A stretch of 55,133 nucleotides of DNA from Rikenella microfusus. Its GTDB lineage: Bacteria > Bacteroidota > Bacteroidia > Bacteroidales > VadinHA17. The translations under genes and the position numbers were made by a program. The stretch is from the NCBI GenBank assembly GCA_020722575.1, contig DYKN01000010.1, forward strand, positions 1 through 55,133, in the 5' to 3' direction. Positions 16,606-26,651 of this stretch are shown one piece after another (position 1 is the stretch's first letter; each line of letters opens with the position of its first letter). Under the pieces are notes generated by a model. The model did not search any database. It worked only from the letters and a program-made list of their open reading frames with translations, and had not been told where the DNA came from.

Positions 16606-19323
16606 TCAGTTTAATTTCAATACTATTCTTATACCTGCCGAACTGAAGGAGAAATTATTGAAGCCGGCATAAAAACCAGCTTCACCAAGAAGAAGTATCT
16701 CACTAATACTGTACCCGAGTTCAGTATATGCACTTTTACTTCCTGACTGATAGAAGGAAATACTGAGATTTTCACGCATCAGGGTGTTGCTCAGAATGGG
16801 AAGCAGTTTTATCAATATATAAGGAGAAGTGTACTTCATATGCAGTTCTGCAAAGAGGTGTGGTGTGCTTAATGAATAATAGACCTTCAGCCTGAAAGCA
16901 TCCTCATAATTATTAATAAGCAGTGGGAAGGGCTGGGGGTTGAAATGACTGAAGTCGAAAAATGTAATCCCTTTGTTATTAAAATATCCTCCGCTTCTTA
17001 ACCTCCAGTAATACTCATTGAATGCTCCTATCTCTTTCCGTTGATAAATCTCGAGCATCAAAAAATCGTGATGCTCTAAAGTTATTTCAGGGATCATATC
17101 TTGCTGAATGAACCTGTTTATCAAATGTTTGTAGGTAAGACTGAAAGTCGGATATTCAGATCCTGCTGGAATCTTTGAATTATTACTGATCCTGTATTTC
17201 TGCATGGGTGTGAACTGAAACGCTAACTTAAAGCTAATCTGTTGATTATCTTTTAAATTGTAGATTTCCGACAGAGGTGGAAGCTCCAGGTACGGATTGA
17301 CCGGGACATTGGGAGTATACTCCCTGTCTGACTTTATAAAGGCGAAGTCCGTTGTGTTTTCAAGTACTTTCCGGTTGTCAAACCCTGAACTTATATCTAA
17401 ATATAATCCGTTTACCAGCTCCTGCCTGAAACCTGCCGTAACATATCTGCTATCGTAAAGTTTCAAATAATTTCTTTTAAGGAAGAGTGAAGTGATGCTA
17501 TTCAGTGTAGGGTTGATTCCTCCGGCTGTTCCTATGTCGCGGCTTATCATACCCGATTGCCAGTAAATACTTGACTGCTTCATCTTATTGAAACGGTATT
17601 GCCCGTTAAGTCTCCACATAAAAGTCTCCCTGCTAAAAGCATATCTTAAATCGGAATAAAGGTTGAATGAATTTGAGTTTCTCCATCTTTTCCCTATATT
17701 GAGACCTGTTCCGTAAATGAAGCCATCAACAGTGTTGAAGTTGATGTTTTTTAATCTGATTAGTCCGTCAAATCCAAAGGAAAAGCCTGATGTATCCGAC
17801 CATGTGCTACCAAAAAGAATTTTGCCGGGATACCCTGTTCTCCTTTTTTGCTTTATTTGACCGGCAGCCGGTTTAAGAGTGTCAACGCGTTCTTTTTCAA
17901 CCATAAGTACTGGATTGAGCTTACCAGCAAGTTTCAAACTTTGCATTTCATTTTCTGAGAGTGGGATAGGCCTTATCTCGGCCCAGAAGGCACTGTCTTT
18001 TTTACCTGCATCCTTTTCAATGATATATGTAGTTCGCTCTTTCAATTCAAGGGAGTTCCTGATACTATCGGGCATACTGTTTCTCGATTCTTTTTCAAGC
18101 AGCGATGAAAGTTTTACCATGTCCCTGCTCGACAGTTCTCCCTTTGAAAGAATTCTTTCAATTTGTTCCCGGGTTCGGGAAGTTGAACTGTCAGGTCTTG
18201 CCACTGGTATTTGCTTACGATTTGCAAAAACTGATTTTCCAGGTTCAGGTTTCCTCAGTTCAGGATTAACCATTAAATCCCTGTATTTTATTGAACTTCC
18301 ATATCCTGCATCAGCCCTTACTCCGATAATTGATATATTCATGTCGAATTTGTAACTTACAGGCATCCAGATATCATCTTTAACCGGCGTATAGAGTTGC
18401 TGTATCCTGATTTTTCCTGCAATATTTTCATTTACAAGATCAATGCTATGGAGACACCAGAGGTCTTCAATCACATAAATAGTGCCTTCAAAAAGCTGCT
18501 GACTTTTACGGCGCTGTATTACCTGAATTCTGTCTATATAATAGTCACCCTGAACAGAGACTCCGTCATATTTGAACCTGTAGTGTGAGAATGCATTCGG
18601 TGAGAGAGGAGATATTGCCATTCCGGCAATTACTGGCTGATAGAAACTTGCCTGAATAAAATCCATTGGAGAAATCTGGTCATTCTGTTCCGGAAAGGTG
18701 CTTTGTGATGAGATTACTCTCTGTACGTATCTATCGGGTGCAGTGAATTCTATTTCATTAAACGATTCCATCAGGTAAGTTTCACCCTCTTTGATTATGT
18801 TGCTGTTAACACCTGAGCCTTTTCTGTTGCGTGCCTCTGCCTTTATCGACTGTTGAAGCAGCCGGGGTATCCTGTTTACAACAAGTGTTCCTTTCAGATA
18901 AACTTCAGCCTTATAATAACTTATCTGATTAAGATGATAGGGTGCAAGGCCTATAACTTTCCTCATTATTCCATAGGCAGGATCTTCACCCGAGGCTGTA
19001 ATCCTTATCTCAGGTATCTGGTAATACTGAATCTGTAATGTAATGTTCAGAGTAAATGTCGATCGGGTTATAGTAACTATTCTTTCTTCAGGAGAGTAGC
19101 CGAGGCTCTGGTAAATTACCGTATATTTCCCTTCGGGTATCCTAATTTCGTAATCACCTTTAGAGTTTGCCACTGTCCCCTGGCGTATTTCTCTGAAATA
19201 GATCGTAGCATAAGGAATCGGATTGCCATCTGTATCTTTTACGGTACCCTTAAGCACCTGGGGAAAAGCAGCCTGAATGTATGCCAGAAGCAGAATAGCA
19301 ATACAAGAGAACCTGAAGATCAT
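16606..19323 (-). CDS. DUF5686 outer-membrane protein with carboxypeptidase-regulatory-like domain
   Basis: Protein of 905 residues. A signal peptide (1-22) is followed by a CarboxypepD_reg-like beta-sandwich (about 24-105, GTVKDTDGNPIPYATIYF, GDYEIRIPEGKYTVI) and a long C-terminal region rich in beta strands, which together match the DUF5686 family of Bacteroidota. It is probably an outer-membrane barrel with a periplasmic or surface domain and lacks an obvious TonB box or plug. The ATG at 19323 starts directly at the signal peptide and sits 4 bp after the rsmI stop; a TTG at 19347 would add eight residues and overlap rsmI. Substrate unknown. Confidence 0.78.
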   Translation of the reverse strand: MIFRFSCIAILLLAYIQAAFPQVLKGTVKDTDGNPIPYATIYFREIRQGTVANSKGDYEIRIPEGKYTVIYQSLGYSPEERIVTITRSTFTLNITLQIQYYQIPEIRITASGEDPAYGIMRKVIGLAPYHLNQISYYKAEVYLKGTLVVNRIPRLLQQSIKAEARNRKGSGVNSNIIKEGETYLMESFNEIEFTAPDRYVQRVISSQSTFPEQNDQISPMDFIQASFYQPVIAGMAISPLSPNAFSHYRFKYDGVSVQGDYYIDRIQVIQRRKSQQLFEGTIYVIEDLWCLHSIDLVNENIAGKIRIQQLYTPVKDDIWMPVSYKFDMNISIIGVRADAGYGSSIKYRDLMVNPELRKPEPGKSVFANRKQIPVARPDSSTSRTREQIERILSKGELSSRDMVKLSSLLEKESRNSMPDSIRNSLELKERTTYIIEKDAGKKDSAFWAEIRPIPLSENEMQSLKLAGKLNPVLMVEKERVDTLKPAAGQIKQKRRTGYPGKILFGSTWSDTSGFSFGFDGLIRLKNINFNTVDGFIYGTGLNIGKRWRNSNSFNLYSDLRYAFSRETFMWRLNGQYRFNKMKQSSIYWQSGMISRDIGTAGGINPTLNSITSLFLKRNYLKLYDSRYVTAGFRQELVNGLYLDISSGFDNRKVLENTTDFAFIKSDREYTPNVPVNPYLELPPLSEIYNLKDNQQISFKLAFQFTPMQKYRISNNSKIPAGSEYPTFSLTYKHLINRFIQQDMIPEITLEHHDFLMLEIYQRKEIGAFNEYYWRLRSGGYFNNKGITFFDFSHFNPQPFPLLINNYEDAFRLKVYYSLSTPHLFAELHMKYTSPYILIKLLPILSNTLMRENLSISFYQSGSKSAYTELGYSISEILLLGEAGFYAGFNNFSFSSAGIRIVLKLN

Positions 19324-19327
19324 TGGA

Positions 19328-20002
19328 TCAGAGTTTTTTACCTTCAATGGTTATTACAATTTCTCCTTTTGGAGGGTTTTGAATATAATGCATTAGCAGC
19401 TCTGAGAGTGTTCCCCTGAGATGTTCCTCATAAATCTTGCTGATTTCTCTCGACACGCAGGCTTTACGTTCAGGTCCGAAAACTGTCGTCATTTCATTCA
19501 ATGCTTTTATCAGGCGGAACGGTGATTCATAAAATATCATTGTGCGCTCCTCATTCTTGAGGCTTTCAAGTCGTTTCATTCTTCCTTTTTTCTGAGGAAG
19601 AAATCCTTCAAAACAGAATCTGTCAGCCGGAAGGCCTGAACAAATCAGTGCAGGGATAAAAGCAGTGGGACCGGGGAGGGTCTCTACCGGGATCCCTGAG
19701 TTAATACACTCCCGTACAAGAAGAAAACCAGGGTCAGAAATACCGGGGGTTCCTGCATCAGAAATCAGTGCAACACTGTTTCCCTTCTTAATATATTCGC
19801 ATATTTCGGCTACTTTTTTGTGTTCATTGAATTTGTGGTGCGATTTTACATGTGTGTGGATATCAAAATGTCTGAGAAGTTTTGAAGCATGTCGCGTATC
19901 TTCTGCAAGAATAAGATCAACCTCTTTCAAAACATCCAGAGCCCTGAGGGTAATATCTTGAAGATTTCCTACAGGAGTTGGAACAAGGACCAGCTTACTC
20001 AT
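19328..20002 (-). CDS. rsmI: 16S rRNA (cytidine-1402-2'-O)-methyltransferase RsmI
   Basis: Tetrapyrrole-methylase-fold enzyme of 224 residues. The start LVLVPTPVGNLQDITLRAL, the loop AEDTRHASKLL and SDAGTPGISDPG at 81-92 are the RsmI signatures. It 2'-O-methylates C1402 of 16S rRNA using SAM. At 224 residues it is shorter than E. coli RsmI (about 286) and ends soon after the methylase fold, as is usual in Bacteroidota. The ATG overlaps the upstream gene by 8 bp. Confidence 0.93.
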   Translation of the reverse strand: MSKLVLVPTPVGNLQDITLRALDVLKEVDLILAEDTRHASKLLRHFDIHTHVKSHHKFNEHKKVAEICEYIKKGNSVALISDAGTPGISDPGFLLVRECINSGIPVETLPGPTAFIPALICSGLPADRFCFEGFLPQKKGRMKRLESLKNEERTMIFYESPFRLIKALNEMTTVFGPERKACVSREISKIYEEHLRGTLSELLMHYIQNPPKGEIVITIEGKKL

Positions 20003-20762
20003 CAGCCGGCAGTTTACGTTTTACAATATTGAGTAATTGTTTTACCACCTCATTCTCTTCTCCCTCACCTGAATAGCTCAATAATATCGCCATGGCATCG
20101 GAATATGAAGCAGCACAGTTCATTTTTGCAATAGCCTCTTCATATGATTCTCTGCTCCCTCCAAAGATCTCGCGTATAAAAAGAAATTTGTCGTTGATGC
20201 CAATAGCTTCTTTCAAATCCCTTATAGGTTGAGATTTGATAACCATTTCCGATATCCCGTTGTCTTTGGTGCTGGAAAATTTATCGAGTAAAGTTTGACG
20301 GGTTCCATTGAATTTGTCAGCAAAAACAAGTGTCTCACCTTTTTTTGTTTTCCTGATAACGTGTGTTTTTTCCTGCCGTTTTTCTTCAGGCCAGACCGAC
20401 TGCTGTTCCCTGCTCTCAGTAACTGAACTGCTTTCTTCCATGACTTTTTCCCCGGGTATACCTGTGGTTAAATCCTCTTTCCTTTCAGGTATAATATGAA
20501 TTTCATCGGGCTCCTCATCAGCAATGTTTATAATTTTTTCTTCCGATTCTTTATTTGTCTCATCACCTTTTGAAGCCAAAGAATCCATTGCAGGTTTCAG
20601 AATCTTAAGAAGGGAAATAATTTCCTCTGCGCTCCTGCATTTTGTTTTTGCAAGCTCTATCTGCAAAACCGGCACCCCGGGATAATTTTTTAAATCATCA
20701 ATAATTTCCCTGATCTCCCTCAGGTCCTTTATGATTATATCAATGGTTGTATTGAAATCCAT
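19995..20762 (-). CDS. Conserved Bacteroidota hypothetical protein
   Basis: Protein of 255 residues, no signal peptide. The N-terminal 65 residues look helical (IIIKDLREIREIIDDLK). An acidic, low-complexity linker follows (about 70-145). The C-terminal domain has the motif IRDLKEAIGINDKFLFIRE, then IFGGSRESYEEAI and a repeat of small helices. I recall this C-terminal motif from uncharacterised Bacteroidota proteins but know no function. It is the first gene of an operon with rsmI and the DUF5686 protein. The longer frame to 20804 begins at TTG and would overlap the promoter box at 20802-20809, so ATG 20762 is preferred. Confidence 0.65.
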   Translation of the reverse strand: MDFNTTIDIIIKDLREIREIIDDLKNYPGVPVLQIELAKTKCRSAEEIISLLKILKPAMDSLASKGDETNKESEEKIINIADEEPDEIHIIPERKEDLTTGIPGEKVMEESSSVTESREQQSVWPEEKRQEKTHVIRKTKKGETLVFADKFNGTRQTLLDKFSSTKDNGISEMVIKSQPIRDLKEAIGINDKFLFIREIFGGSRESYEEAIAKMNCAASYSDAMAILLSYSGEGEENEVVKQLLNIVKRKLPADE

Positions 20763-20801
20763 CGGTTTATAAATTATTAAACGCCAATTTTGTTTACTTT
20801 G

Positions 20802-20809
20802 CAAAAGTA
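20802..20809 (-). promoter_or_regulatory. Putative -7 box for the hypothetical-rsmI-DUF5686 operon
   Basis: Minus-strand TACTTTTG fits TAnnTTTG, 39 bp upstream of the ATG at 20762. It overlaps an alternative TTG start and so argues against that longer product. Confidence 0.5.
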
Positions 20810-20872
20810 ATCATTATTCTGCAACGCGAGGAAGATTATATTATTGTTTATCATTTACCTTAACAGGAGATT

Positions 20873-21463
20873 ATGGAGTTTCTTGAGAGTGCTGTAAACT
20901 TGAACAGCCGTAGAAAAGGTTCGATTGAGGTAATAACCGGATCAATGTTTTCGGGTAAGACAGAGGAGCTTATCCGCAGGTTAAAGCGTGCCCGGTTTGC
21001 GGGGCTAAAGGTCGAAATATTCAAACCGTGTGTTGACAGACGTTATTCTGAAAACAGGGTGGTATCTCATGATGACAAATCAATCAATTCAACTCCTGTA
21101 GAAAATGCGACATCAATACTTTTGATGGCCGGCGACTGCGATGTGGTTGGGATTGATGAAGCTCAGTTTTTCGATAATTCTATTATAGAGGTATGCAACA
21201 AACTGGCCGATGATGGGAAAAGGGTTGTTGTTGCCGGACTTGATATGGATTTTATGGGAAGGCCATTCGGCCCTTTGCCCGATTTACTTGCAATTGCAGA
21301 GTATGTAACAAAGGTTCATGCAATATGCACCCGCTGCGGAAACCTTGCTCAGTATTCATACCGGAAGACATCCGATGAACGTCAGATATTGCTGGGTGAA
21401 AAAGATATTTATGAACCTCTATGCAGGGATTGCTTTAATAAAGCACAGAAAAAACTTAAATGA
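20873..21463 (+). CDS. tdk: Thymidine kinase (type II)
   Basis: Enzyme of 196 residues. The P-loop [14 protein letters not shown] begins at Gly23, the catalytic glutamate lies in DEAQFF (Glu96), and a structural zinc site is formed by Cys152, Cys155, Cys184 and Cys187 (CTRC and CRDC). It phosphorylates thymidine with ATP for salvage. The gene ends 13 bp before the likely start of murF-alr, so both probably share a transcript. Confidence 0.95.
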   Translation: MEFLESAVNLNSRRKGSIEVITGSMFSGKTEELIRRLKRARFAGLKVEIFKPCVDRRYSENRVVSHDDKSINSTPVENATSILLMAGDCDVVGIDEAQFFDNSIIEVCNKLADDGKRVVVAGLDMDFMGRPFGPLPDLLAIAEYVTKVHAICTRCGNLAQYSYRKTSDERQILLGEKDIYEPLCRDCFNKAQKKLK

Positions 21464-21476
21464 AAATTTTCGGAAA

Positions 21477-23939
21477 TTGAAAATCACAACCGGGAAAGCG
21501 GCAGAGATAACAGGTGGCAGGTTATATGGTCCTTCTGAACTTGCTGTTAATGAACTTGTAACCGACAGCCGGCAAACACTCATCGGGGAGGGGATGGCAT
21601 TTTTTGCAATAAAGGGGAAAAACCATAATGGTCACAGTTTTATTTCTAACCTTTATGGTCGTGGTGTAAGAATTTTTTTTGTTGAGGATTTGCCTGAGGA
21701 TCTAAATTTGTTCAGCGACACTGCCTTTATACAGACAGGGTCAGTTATTGAGTCTCTTCAGAAACTGGCTGCAGAGAAAAGGAAATACTTTAAGGGTAAA
21801 GTTATTGCAATAACAGGAAGTGCGGGTAAAACAATTGTAAAGGAATGGCTTGCCAGTATCCTAAGTACAGTAAAACTGGTGTTCAGAAGTCCGAAAAGCT
21901 ATAACTCGCAAACGGGAGTACCTCTTTCGGTCTGGAAGCTTGAAAACAGTTTTGAATATGGAATAATTGAAGCCGGAATATCCATGCCGGGAGAAATGGA
22001 AAAGCTTCAAAGGGTAATATGCCCTGAGATAGGAATTATTACCAATATCGGAGATGCACACAATGAAAATTTCACGGGACTAAGGGAGAAGACCACTGAG
22101 AAGCTGAAGCTCTTTACAGGTGTTAAGGTTCTGGTATATTGTAAAGATCAGCCCATTGTTAGAGATCTTATTGAGAATGATCCGGTGTTAAAATCAAAAA
22201 AGCTTGTTACATGGTCGTTCTCTGACAGGAATGCTTCGGTTTATGCTGAGAAGGTACAATCTCTGCATGGCAAAACCTCTCTTCGCATCTCCTTTGCAGG
22301 AGTATCTTTTGAAACTGAAATTCCGTTCACCGACAGGGCATCGGTTGAAAATATAATGGCCGCAGTTTCTGCCTCACTCTCAGAAGGGGTAAACAGGGAA
22401 ATCATTTGTAAGGTTCTGCCGGCACTTGAATCGGTTGCTATGAGAATGGAAATGAAGGAGGGAATAAACGGATGTCTCCTGATCGAGGACTATTATAATT
22501 CTGACCCGGGTTCGCTTAAAATGGCTATGGAGTACCTGAAATCCCATAATAACAGGAAAACCATTCTTGTGCTCTCCGATTTTATGCAAACTGGCAGGGA
22601 CGAGAGAATGCTTTACAAAGAAGTCGCAGAACTCGTAAGTTCTATGAAAATAAACAGGTTTATTGGTATTGGCCCGGCTCTTCGAAGAAACAGTGACCTG
22701 TTTAACAAAGATGCTGAATTTTATGAGTCAACAAATGCTTTTTGCAGCAATTTTCATCCATCGGAGTACGAGGGCGATGTCATTTTACTTAAAGGTGCAA
22801 GAAGCTTTGAGTTTGAAAAAATAAGCAATCTGCTTTCACACAGAATTCATCAAACAGTACTTGAAATTAATCTCAATACTATATCACACAATATCAGTGA
22901 AATAAGAAAACAAGTCGGTCAGGATGTCAGGATAATGGCAATGGTTAAGGCTTTTGCCTACGGAGCCGGGCCGGCTGGGTTGGTTTCGCTTCTTGAATTT
23001 CACAGGGTGGATTATCTGGCAGTTGCTTACGCTGATGAAGGAGTTGAACTTCGGGAAGCAGGAGCAAGTGTCCCGGTTGTGGTAATGAACCCCGAACCGG
23101 ATGCTTTTGACCTTATGATTAGTTATAACCTTGAGCCTGAGATATACAGTTTGCCCCTGCTCAAAAAATTTGCCTCTATAGCCCGCAGACATGGAATGAG
23201 AGACTATCCTGTGCATGTAAAAATTGACTCCGGTATGCATCGCCTTGGATTTCTGCCCGGGGAAGTAGATGAACTTGTGAAAGAAATCAGAGAATCTGGA
23301 TCTCTTAAAATAGCATCTGTCTTTTCACACCTTGCAGCAGCCGAAGACCCTTCACTGGATGAATTTACAATTAAACAGGCTGAAATATTCAAGGCTGCCG
23401 CCATGAGAATTATGGAACTGGCCAGATACCCGTTCCTTCTCCATCTGCTGAATACAGCAGGCATCTTCAGATTCCCACAATACCGGTTCGATATGGTCAG
23501 ACCAGGTATAGGAATATACGGAATAGCAGGAATTAAAGGTACCCGTTTAAGACAGGCCGGACGCTTTACCACCAGAATATTGCAGGTAAAAAAAGTCCCT
23601 GCAGGTGAGCCAGTCGGTTATGGATGCACTGATGTGTCAGATAAAGAACGATTTATTGCTATATTACCGGTGGGCTATGCCGACGGCCTCAGCCGTAACC
23701 TGAGCAACGGCAGAGGAAGATTCTTTATTAAAAATGGATATGCACCTGTCGTTGGAAATATTTGTATGGATACATGTATGGCAGATGTTACTGGCCTTGA
23801 TGCAAAAGAGGGAGACGAAGCAGAAATATTCGGAGATCATATTAGTATTGAAGATATAGCTCATATTACAGGTACAATACCTTATGAGATCCTGACATCT
23901 ATACCTCACAGGGTCAAAAGAGTATTCAGCCGGGAATAA
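21477..23939 (+). CDS. Bifunctional UDP-MurNAc-tripeptide:D-Ala-D-Ala ligase / alanine racemase
   Basis: Fused MurF-Alr protein of 820 residues. The MurF half (1 to about 455) has the P-loop GSAGKT at 114-119 with Lys118; the alanine racemase half follows, with PLP-lysine Lys491 in MVKAFAYGAG and the C-terminal ICMDTCMADVT motif. It makes D-Ala and attaches D-Ala-D-Ala to the peptidoglycan precursor in the cytoplasm. The fusion is typical of Bacteroidota. Start: no in-frame ATG exists between the tdk stop and the conserved ITTGKAAEITGG segment. TTG at 21477 gives the length expected of the family and avoids overlap; frames extending upstream run inside tdk. Confidence 0.9.
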   Translation: MKITTGKAAEITGGRLYGPSELAVNELVTDSRQTLIGEGMAFFAIKGKNHNGHSFISNLYGRGVRIFFVEDLPEDLNLFSDTAFIQTGSVIESLQKLAAEKRKYFKGKVIAITGSAGKTIVKEWLASILSTVKLVFRSPKSYNSQTGVPLSVWKLENSFEYGIIEAGISMPGEMEKLQRVICPEIGIITNIGDAHNENFTGLREKTTEKLKLFTGVKVLVYCKDQPIVRDLIENDPVLKSKKLVTWSFSDRNASVYAEKVQSLHGKTSLRISFAGVSFETEIPFTDRASVENIMAAVSASLSEGVNREIICKVLPALESVAMRMEMKEGINGCLLIEDYYNSDPGSLKMAMEYLKSHNNRKTILVLSDFMQTGRDERMLYKEVAELVSSMKINRFIGIGPALRRNSDLFNKDAEFYESTNAFCSNFHPSEYEGDVILLKGARSFEFEKISNLLSHRIHQTVLEINLNTISHNISEIRKQVGQDVRIMAMVKAFAYGAGPAGLVSLLEFHRVDYLAVAYADEGVELREAGASVPVVVMNPEPDAFDLMISYNLEPEIYSLPLLKKFASIARRHGMRDYPVHVKIDSGMHRLGFLPGEVDELVKEIRESGSLKIASVFSHLAAAEDPSLDEFTIKQAEIFKAAAMRIMELARYPFLLHLLNTAGIFRFPQYRFDMVRPGIGIYGIAGIKGTRLRQAGRFTTRILQVKKVPAGEPVGYGCTDVSDKERFIAILPVGYADGLSRNLSNGRGRFFIKNGYAPVVGNICMDTCMADVTGLDAKEGDEAEIFGDHISIEDIAHITGTIPYEILTSIPHRVKRVFSRE

Positions 23940-24162
23940 AGAGATTCAGGAATTCCATAAATGTGGGAAACCAATACCGGTAATCTGGAGCGGATCAAGT
24001 GGCCGAAGGACAACATCTCGAGGATCGGTAAAGGGAATTGCTTATCTTTCATTCCTCATACCACGCACTTAGTTTCCTTCTGACCACAGCGAATGTTTGA
24101 ACGCAAGACACTTATCAAGAAATAGTTTCAGAAATTTTTTTAAACCTTTAAGGTCAATCAAT
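23940..24162. other. Intergenic region between murF-alr and nadE
   Basis: A 223-bp gap between converging genes. It is less AT-rich than most gaps here and has a 40-codon plus-strand frame beginning at 23961, without recognisable similarity. It may be a decayed coding remnant; I see no terminator hairpin or RNA gene. Confidence 0.35.
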
Positions 24163-25815
24163 TTAATATTTAGCTACTATTGGCATTCTCCTGCCAGCAC
24201 CAAAAGCTTTATGCGATATTCTCAGAATAGGAGGTGTCTGGTAACGTTTATATTCATTTGCATTTATCATTTTGATGACCCTTTTTACCAGTTCCTCTGA
24301 AAAACCTTCTTCGATAATTGCTTTTGCCGGCTTCTGAAGTTCAATATAACGAAATAGAATTTCATCCAGGATCCTGTATTCAGGAAGAGAATCTGTATCA
24401 AGTTGAGAGGGTCTCAGCTCTGCTGTTGGAGGTCTCTTAATAATGCTTTCAGGAATAATAATCCTTTTTCTGTTGATATATCGGGCCAGTTTATATATGT
24501 CTGTTTTATAGACATCTCCGATAACCGATAATCCACCTGCCATATCTCCGTAAAGTGTTCCATATCCCACCGCTGCCTCACTTTTGTTGGAAGTATTAAG
24601 AAGGATGTGACCGAATTTGTTTGAGTACGCCATAAGCAGAACGGCTCTTATACGTGCCTGAATATTTTCTTCAGTGACATCCGGAGGAAGATCCCGGAAG
24701 ATCGGTTTTAAAATTTCCTCGAAGGCAGTGAATGGCTTTTCAATACTGATTATCTCATATTTTACACCCAGTGTGGAAGTGAGCTTTAAAGCATCATCAA
24801 CTGATTGCCGTGCGGTATACCTTGAAGGCAGTATCAGAGCTACAACATTGTCTTTTCCGAGAGCTTCAACAGCCAGAACCAGTACCAGTGCAGAGTCAAT
24901 TCCTCCCGAAAGGCCTACTACCGCCTTACTGAATACTGATTTGCCAAAATAATCCTTGATGCCGGTATTTAGAGCTTTGTAAACAAGCATCACAGTATCC
25001 GGTACGACAGGCTCCGGTTCAGTAAAATCTTCATAAAGGGATTCAAGATTAAAAGTATATAATGCTTCCTCAAAAAATGGCAGTTGTTTGAAAATTTTAC
25101 CGTTTTTACCAATGATAAGAGAACCACCGTCAAATATCAGTTCGGTGTTTGCTCCGGTCTGATTTACTGATATTACCGGAATACCGTGTTTCAACGCTTT
25201 GCCGATAAAGATTTTCCTTTTTGCCTCAATACGGGTGTAAGCAAATGGCGAAGCAGAGATATTTATAACAAGGTCGGGGTTATACTTTGCCAGTTCATCC
25301 ATAGGGGATATAGTATAAAGCCTGGATTTTTCGAATTCATTCGGAAATGGCTGTTCATCCCACAGGTCTTCACATATGGTGAGAGCTATACGCTTGCCTT
25401 GAAATTCAAAAATCCTGAAGTCCTTAGCCGGTTCGAAATATCTGTATTCGTCAAAAATATCATATGTGGGAAGCAAAGCCTTTCTGGCTTCAAAAATCAC
25501 TTTTCCGTCACTCAAAGCCAGTGCTGCATTGAAAAGTTTTTTCCCTTCAGGTTGAGTATTGATAATCGGTGAACCTATAATGGCGGTGATGCCCCGACAT
25601 GAATCAGCAATCTTATATACTGTTTCTTCACAACGTCTTATGAAATCAATATGGTCAAGAAGGTCGAGTGGAGGATAACCGGTTACGCACAACTCAGAAA
25701 AAATAATGAGATCCGACCCTTCATCCCTGGCTTTTTTAATTGCATCAATGATAAGGCGGCTGTTTCTTTCAAAATTTCCTATATGATAATTTAATTGTGC
25801 AACGGTTATTCTCAT
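24163..25815 (-). CDS. nadE: Glutamine-dependent NAD+ synthase
   Basis: Two-domain enzyme of 550 residues. The N-terminal nitrilase-type glutaminase (1 to about 260) has the triad Glu41 (SELCVTGYPP), Lys112 (EARKALLP) and Cys148 (ICEDLW). The C-terminal ATP-pyrophosphatase domain has SGGIDS at 303-308 and later NKSEAAVGYGTLYGDMAGG. It makes NAD+ from deamido-NAD+, ATP and glutamine-derived ammonia. It lies 12 bp after an outer-membrane-barrel gene and near gldB, an association I recall from Flavobacterium gld loci. Confidence 0.95.
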   Translation of the reverse strand: MRITVAQLNYHIGNFERNSRLIIDAIKKARDEGSDLIIFSELCVTGYPPLDLLDHIDFIRRCEETVYKIADSCRGITAIIGSPIINTQPEGKKLFNAALALSDGKVIFEARKALLPTYDIFDEYRYFEPAKDFRIFEFQGKRIALTICEDLWDEQPFPNEFEKSRLYTISPMDELAKYNPDLVINISASPFAYTRIEAKRKIFIGKALKHGIPVISVNQTGANTELIFDGGSLIIGKNGKIFKQLPFFEEALYTFNLESLYEDFTEPEPVVPDTVMLVYKALNTGIKDYFGKSVFSKAVVGLSGGIDSALVLVLAVEALGKDNVVALILPSRYTARQSVDDALKLTSTLGVKYEIISIEKPFTAFEEILKPIFRDLPPDVTEENIQARIRAVLLMAYSNKFGHILLNTSNKSEAAVGYGTLYGDMAGGLSVIGDVYKTDIYKLARYINRKRIIIPESIIKRPPTAELRPSQLDTDSLPEYRILDEILFRYIELQKPAKAIIEEGFSEELVKRVIKMINANEYKRYQTPPILRISHKAFGAGRRMPIVAKY

Positions 25816-25827
25816 ATTCTGCTTTAT

Positions 25828-26526
25828 CTAAAAATTAAATCCAATTTTGAATCTTATTATATTATGTGATACTTTATCGGTATGTTGTTCCAATATATCT
25901 TTTGTTATATCAAGGAAATTCTGTTCAAAGCCAAGACCGAAGACAACTTCAGTTGTTCCTCCGAGCGAATAGGCAATACCTCCTGTAATATGATAACCCA
26001 GATTGACTCTGTGTAGTTCTTTTATAGCATTTTCTCCTTCAATCCTGGAAGAAAGGATGTCAACTTTCCCTCCGATGACTACTTTCGGATCGAGTCCAAT
26101 ATCAGTAAAGAAAGTAACATAACCAATCTGATTTGATTCAAATTTTAAACCAACCGGAATATTCAGATACTGAATTTTGTATATAACAGGCTCCCCCGGT
26201 GCAACTTCAACTCCGAAATTGTTGAGCTGCATAAAGATTGTATCGCTGTATGAAAGCCTTCCACCGGCATTCAGTATGCTCAATCCCGTCGAAAAAGAAT
26301 AATTATTGCTGAAGTAATTATTGTAAGTAAAACCAAAGTTAAAACCGGGTCTTGTTCCCCTATTTTCAGTAAGCCTGGTATCGGTAGAAAACCATCCCAG
26401 AACTGGATCGGCAAAAATTCCAAATCTGATTTTCTGCTGTGCCTTGACAGGATTTAATTTCATAAAACTTAGTAATAAAATAATAGTATAAGTCTTTAAT
26501 ATGAAACTTTTTGTGTTGTGGCTCAT
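25828..26526 (-). CDS. PorT-like outer-membrane beta-barrel protein
   Basis: Protein of 232 residues with a signal peptide (about 1-30, cleavage after VKAQ) and an eight-strand-like barrel pattern (GFNFGFTYNNYFSNNYSF, IQYLNIPVGLKFE, HITGGIAYSLGG) ending in KIGFNF. The terminal Phe and the YLNIPVGLKF motif are typical of the PorT/OmpW-like barrels of Bacteroidota. PorT itself serves type IX secretion, and a T9SS cargo and gldB are in this window, but the assignment to PorT proper is only a possibility. Likely co-transcribed with nadE. Confidence 0.68.
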   Translation of the reverse strand: MSHNTKSFILKTYTIILLLSFMKLNPVKAQQKIRFGIFADPVLGWFSTDTRLTENRGTRPGFNFGFTYNNYFSNNYSFSTGLSILNAGGRLSYSDTIFMQLNNFGVEVAPGEPVIYKIQYLNIPVGLKFESNQIGYVTFFTDIGLDPKVVIGGKVDILSSRIEGENAIKELHRVNLGYHITGGIAYSLGGTTEVVFGLGFEQNFLDITKDILEQHTDKVSHNIIRFKIGFNF

Positions 26527-26558
26527 AATTATTTTTTTAATAGAAAATATGACTCAGA

Positions 26559-26566
26559 CAAAAGTA
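26559..26566 (-). promoter_or_regulatory. Putative -7 box for the barrel protein-nadE operon
   Basis: Minus-strand TACTTTTG fits TAnnTTTG and ends 32 bp before the ATG at 26526. Confidence 0.45.
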
Positions 26567-26651
26567 ACAAATAATGCCGAAACAATAGTTTTAACCTTCG
26601 AAATTGAAAATATTGCATAAAATAAATATTTTAGGGGGTTATTCCGGATTT

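Noticed and set aside
23961..24083. 40-codon frame downstream of murF-alr
   Set aside because: No similarity, no promoter, lies between converging genes; may be a decayed remnant.
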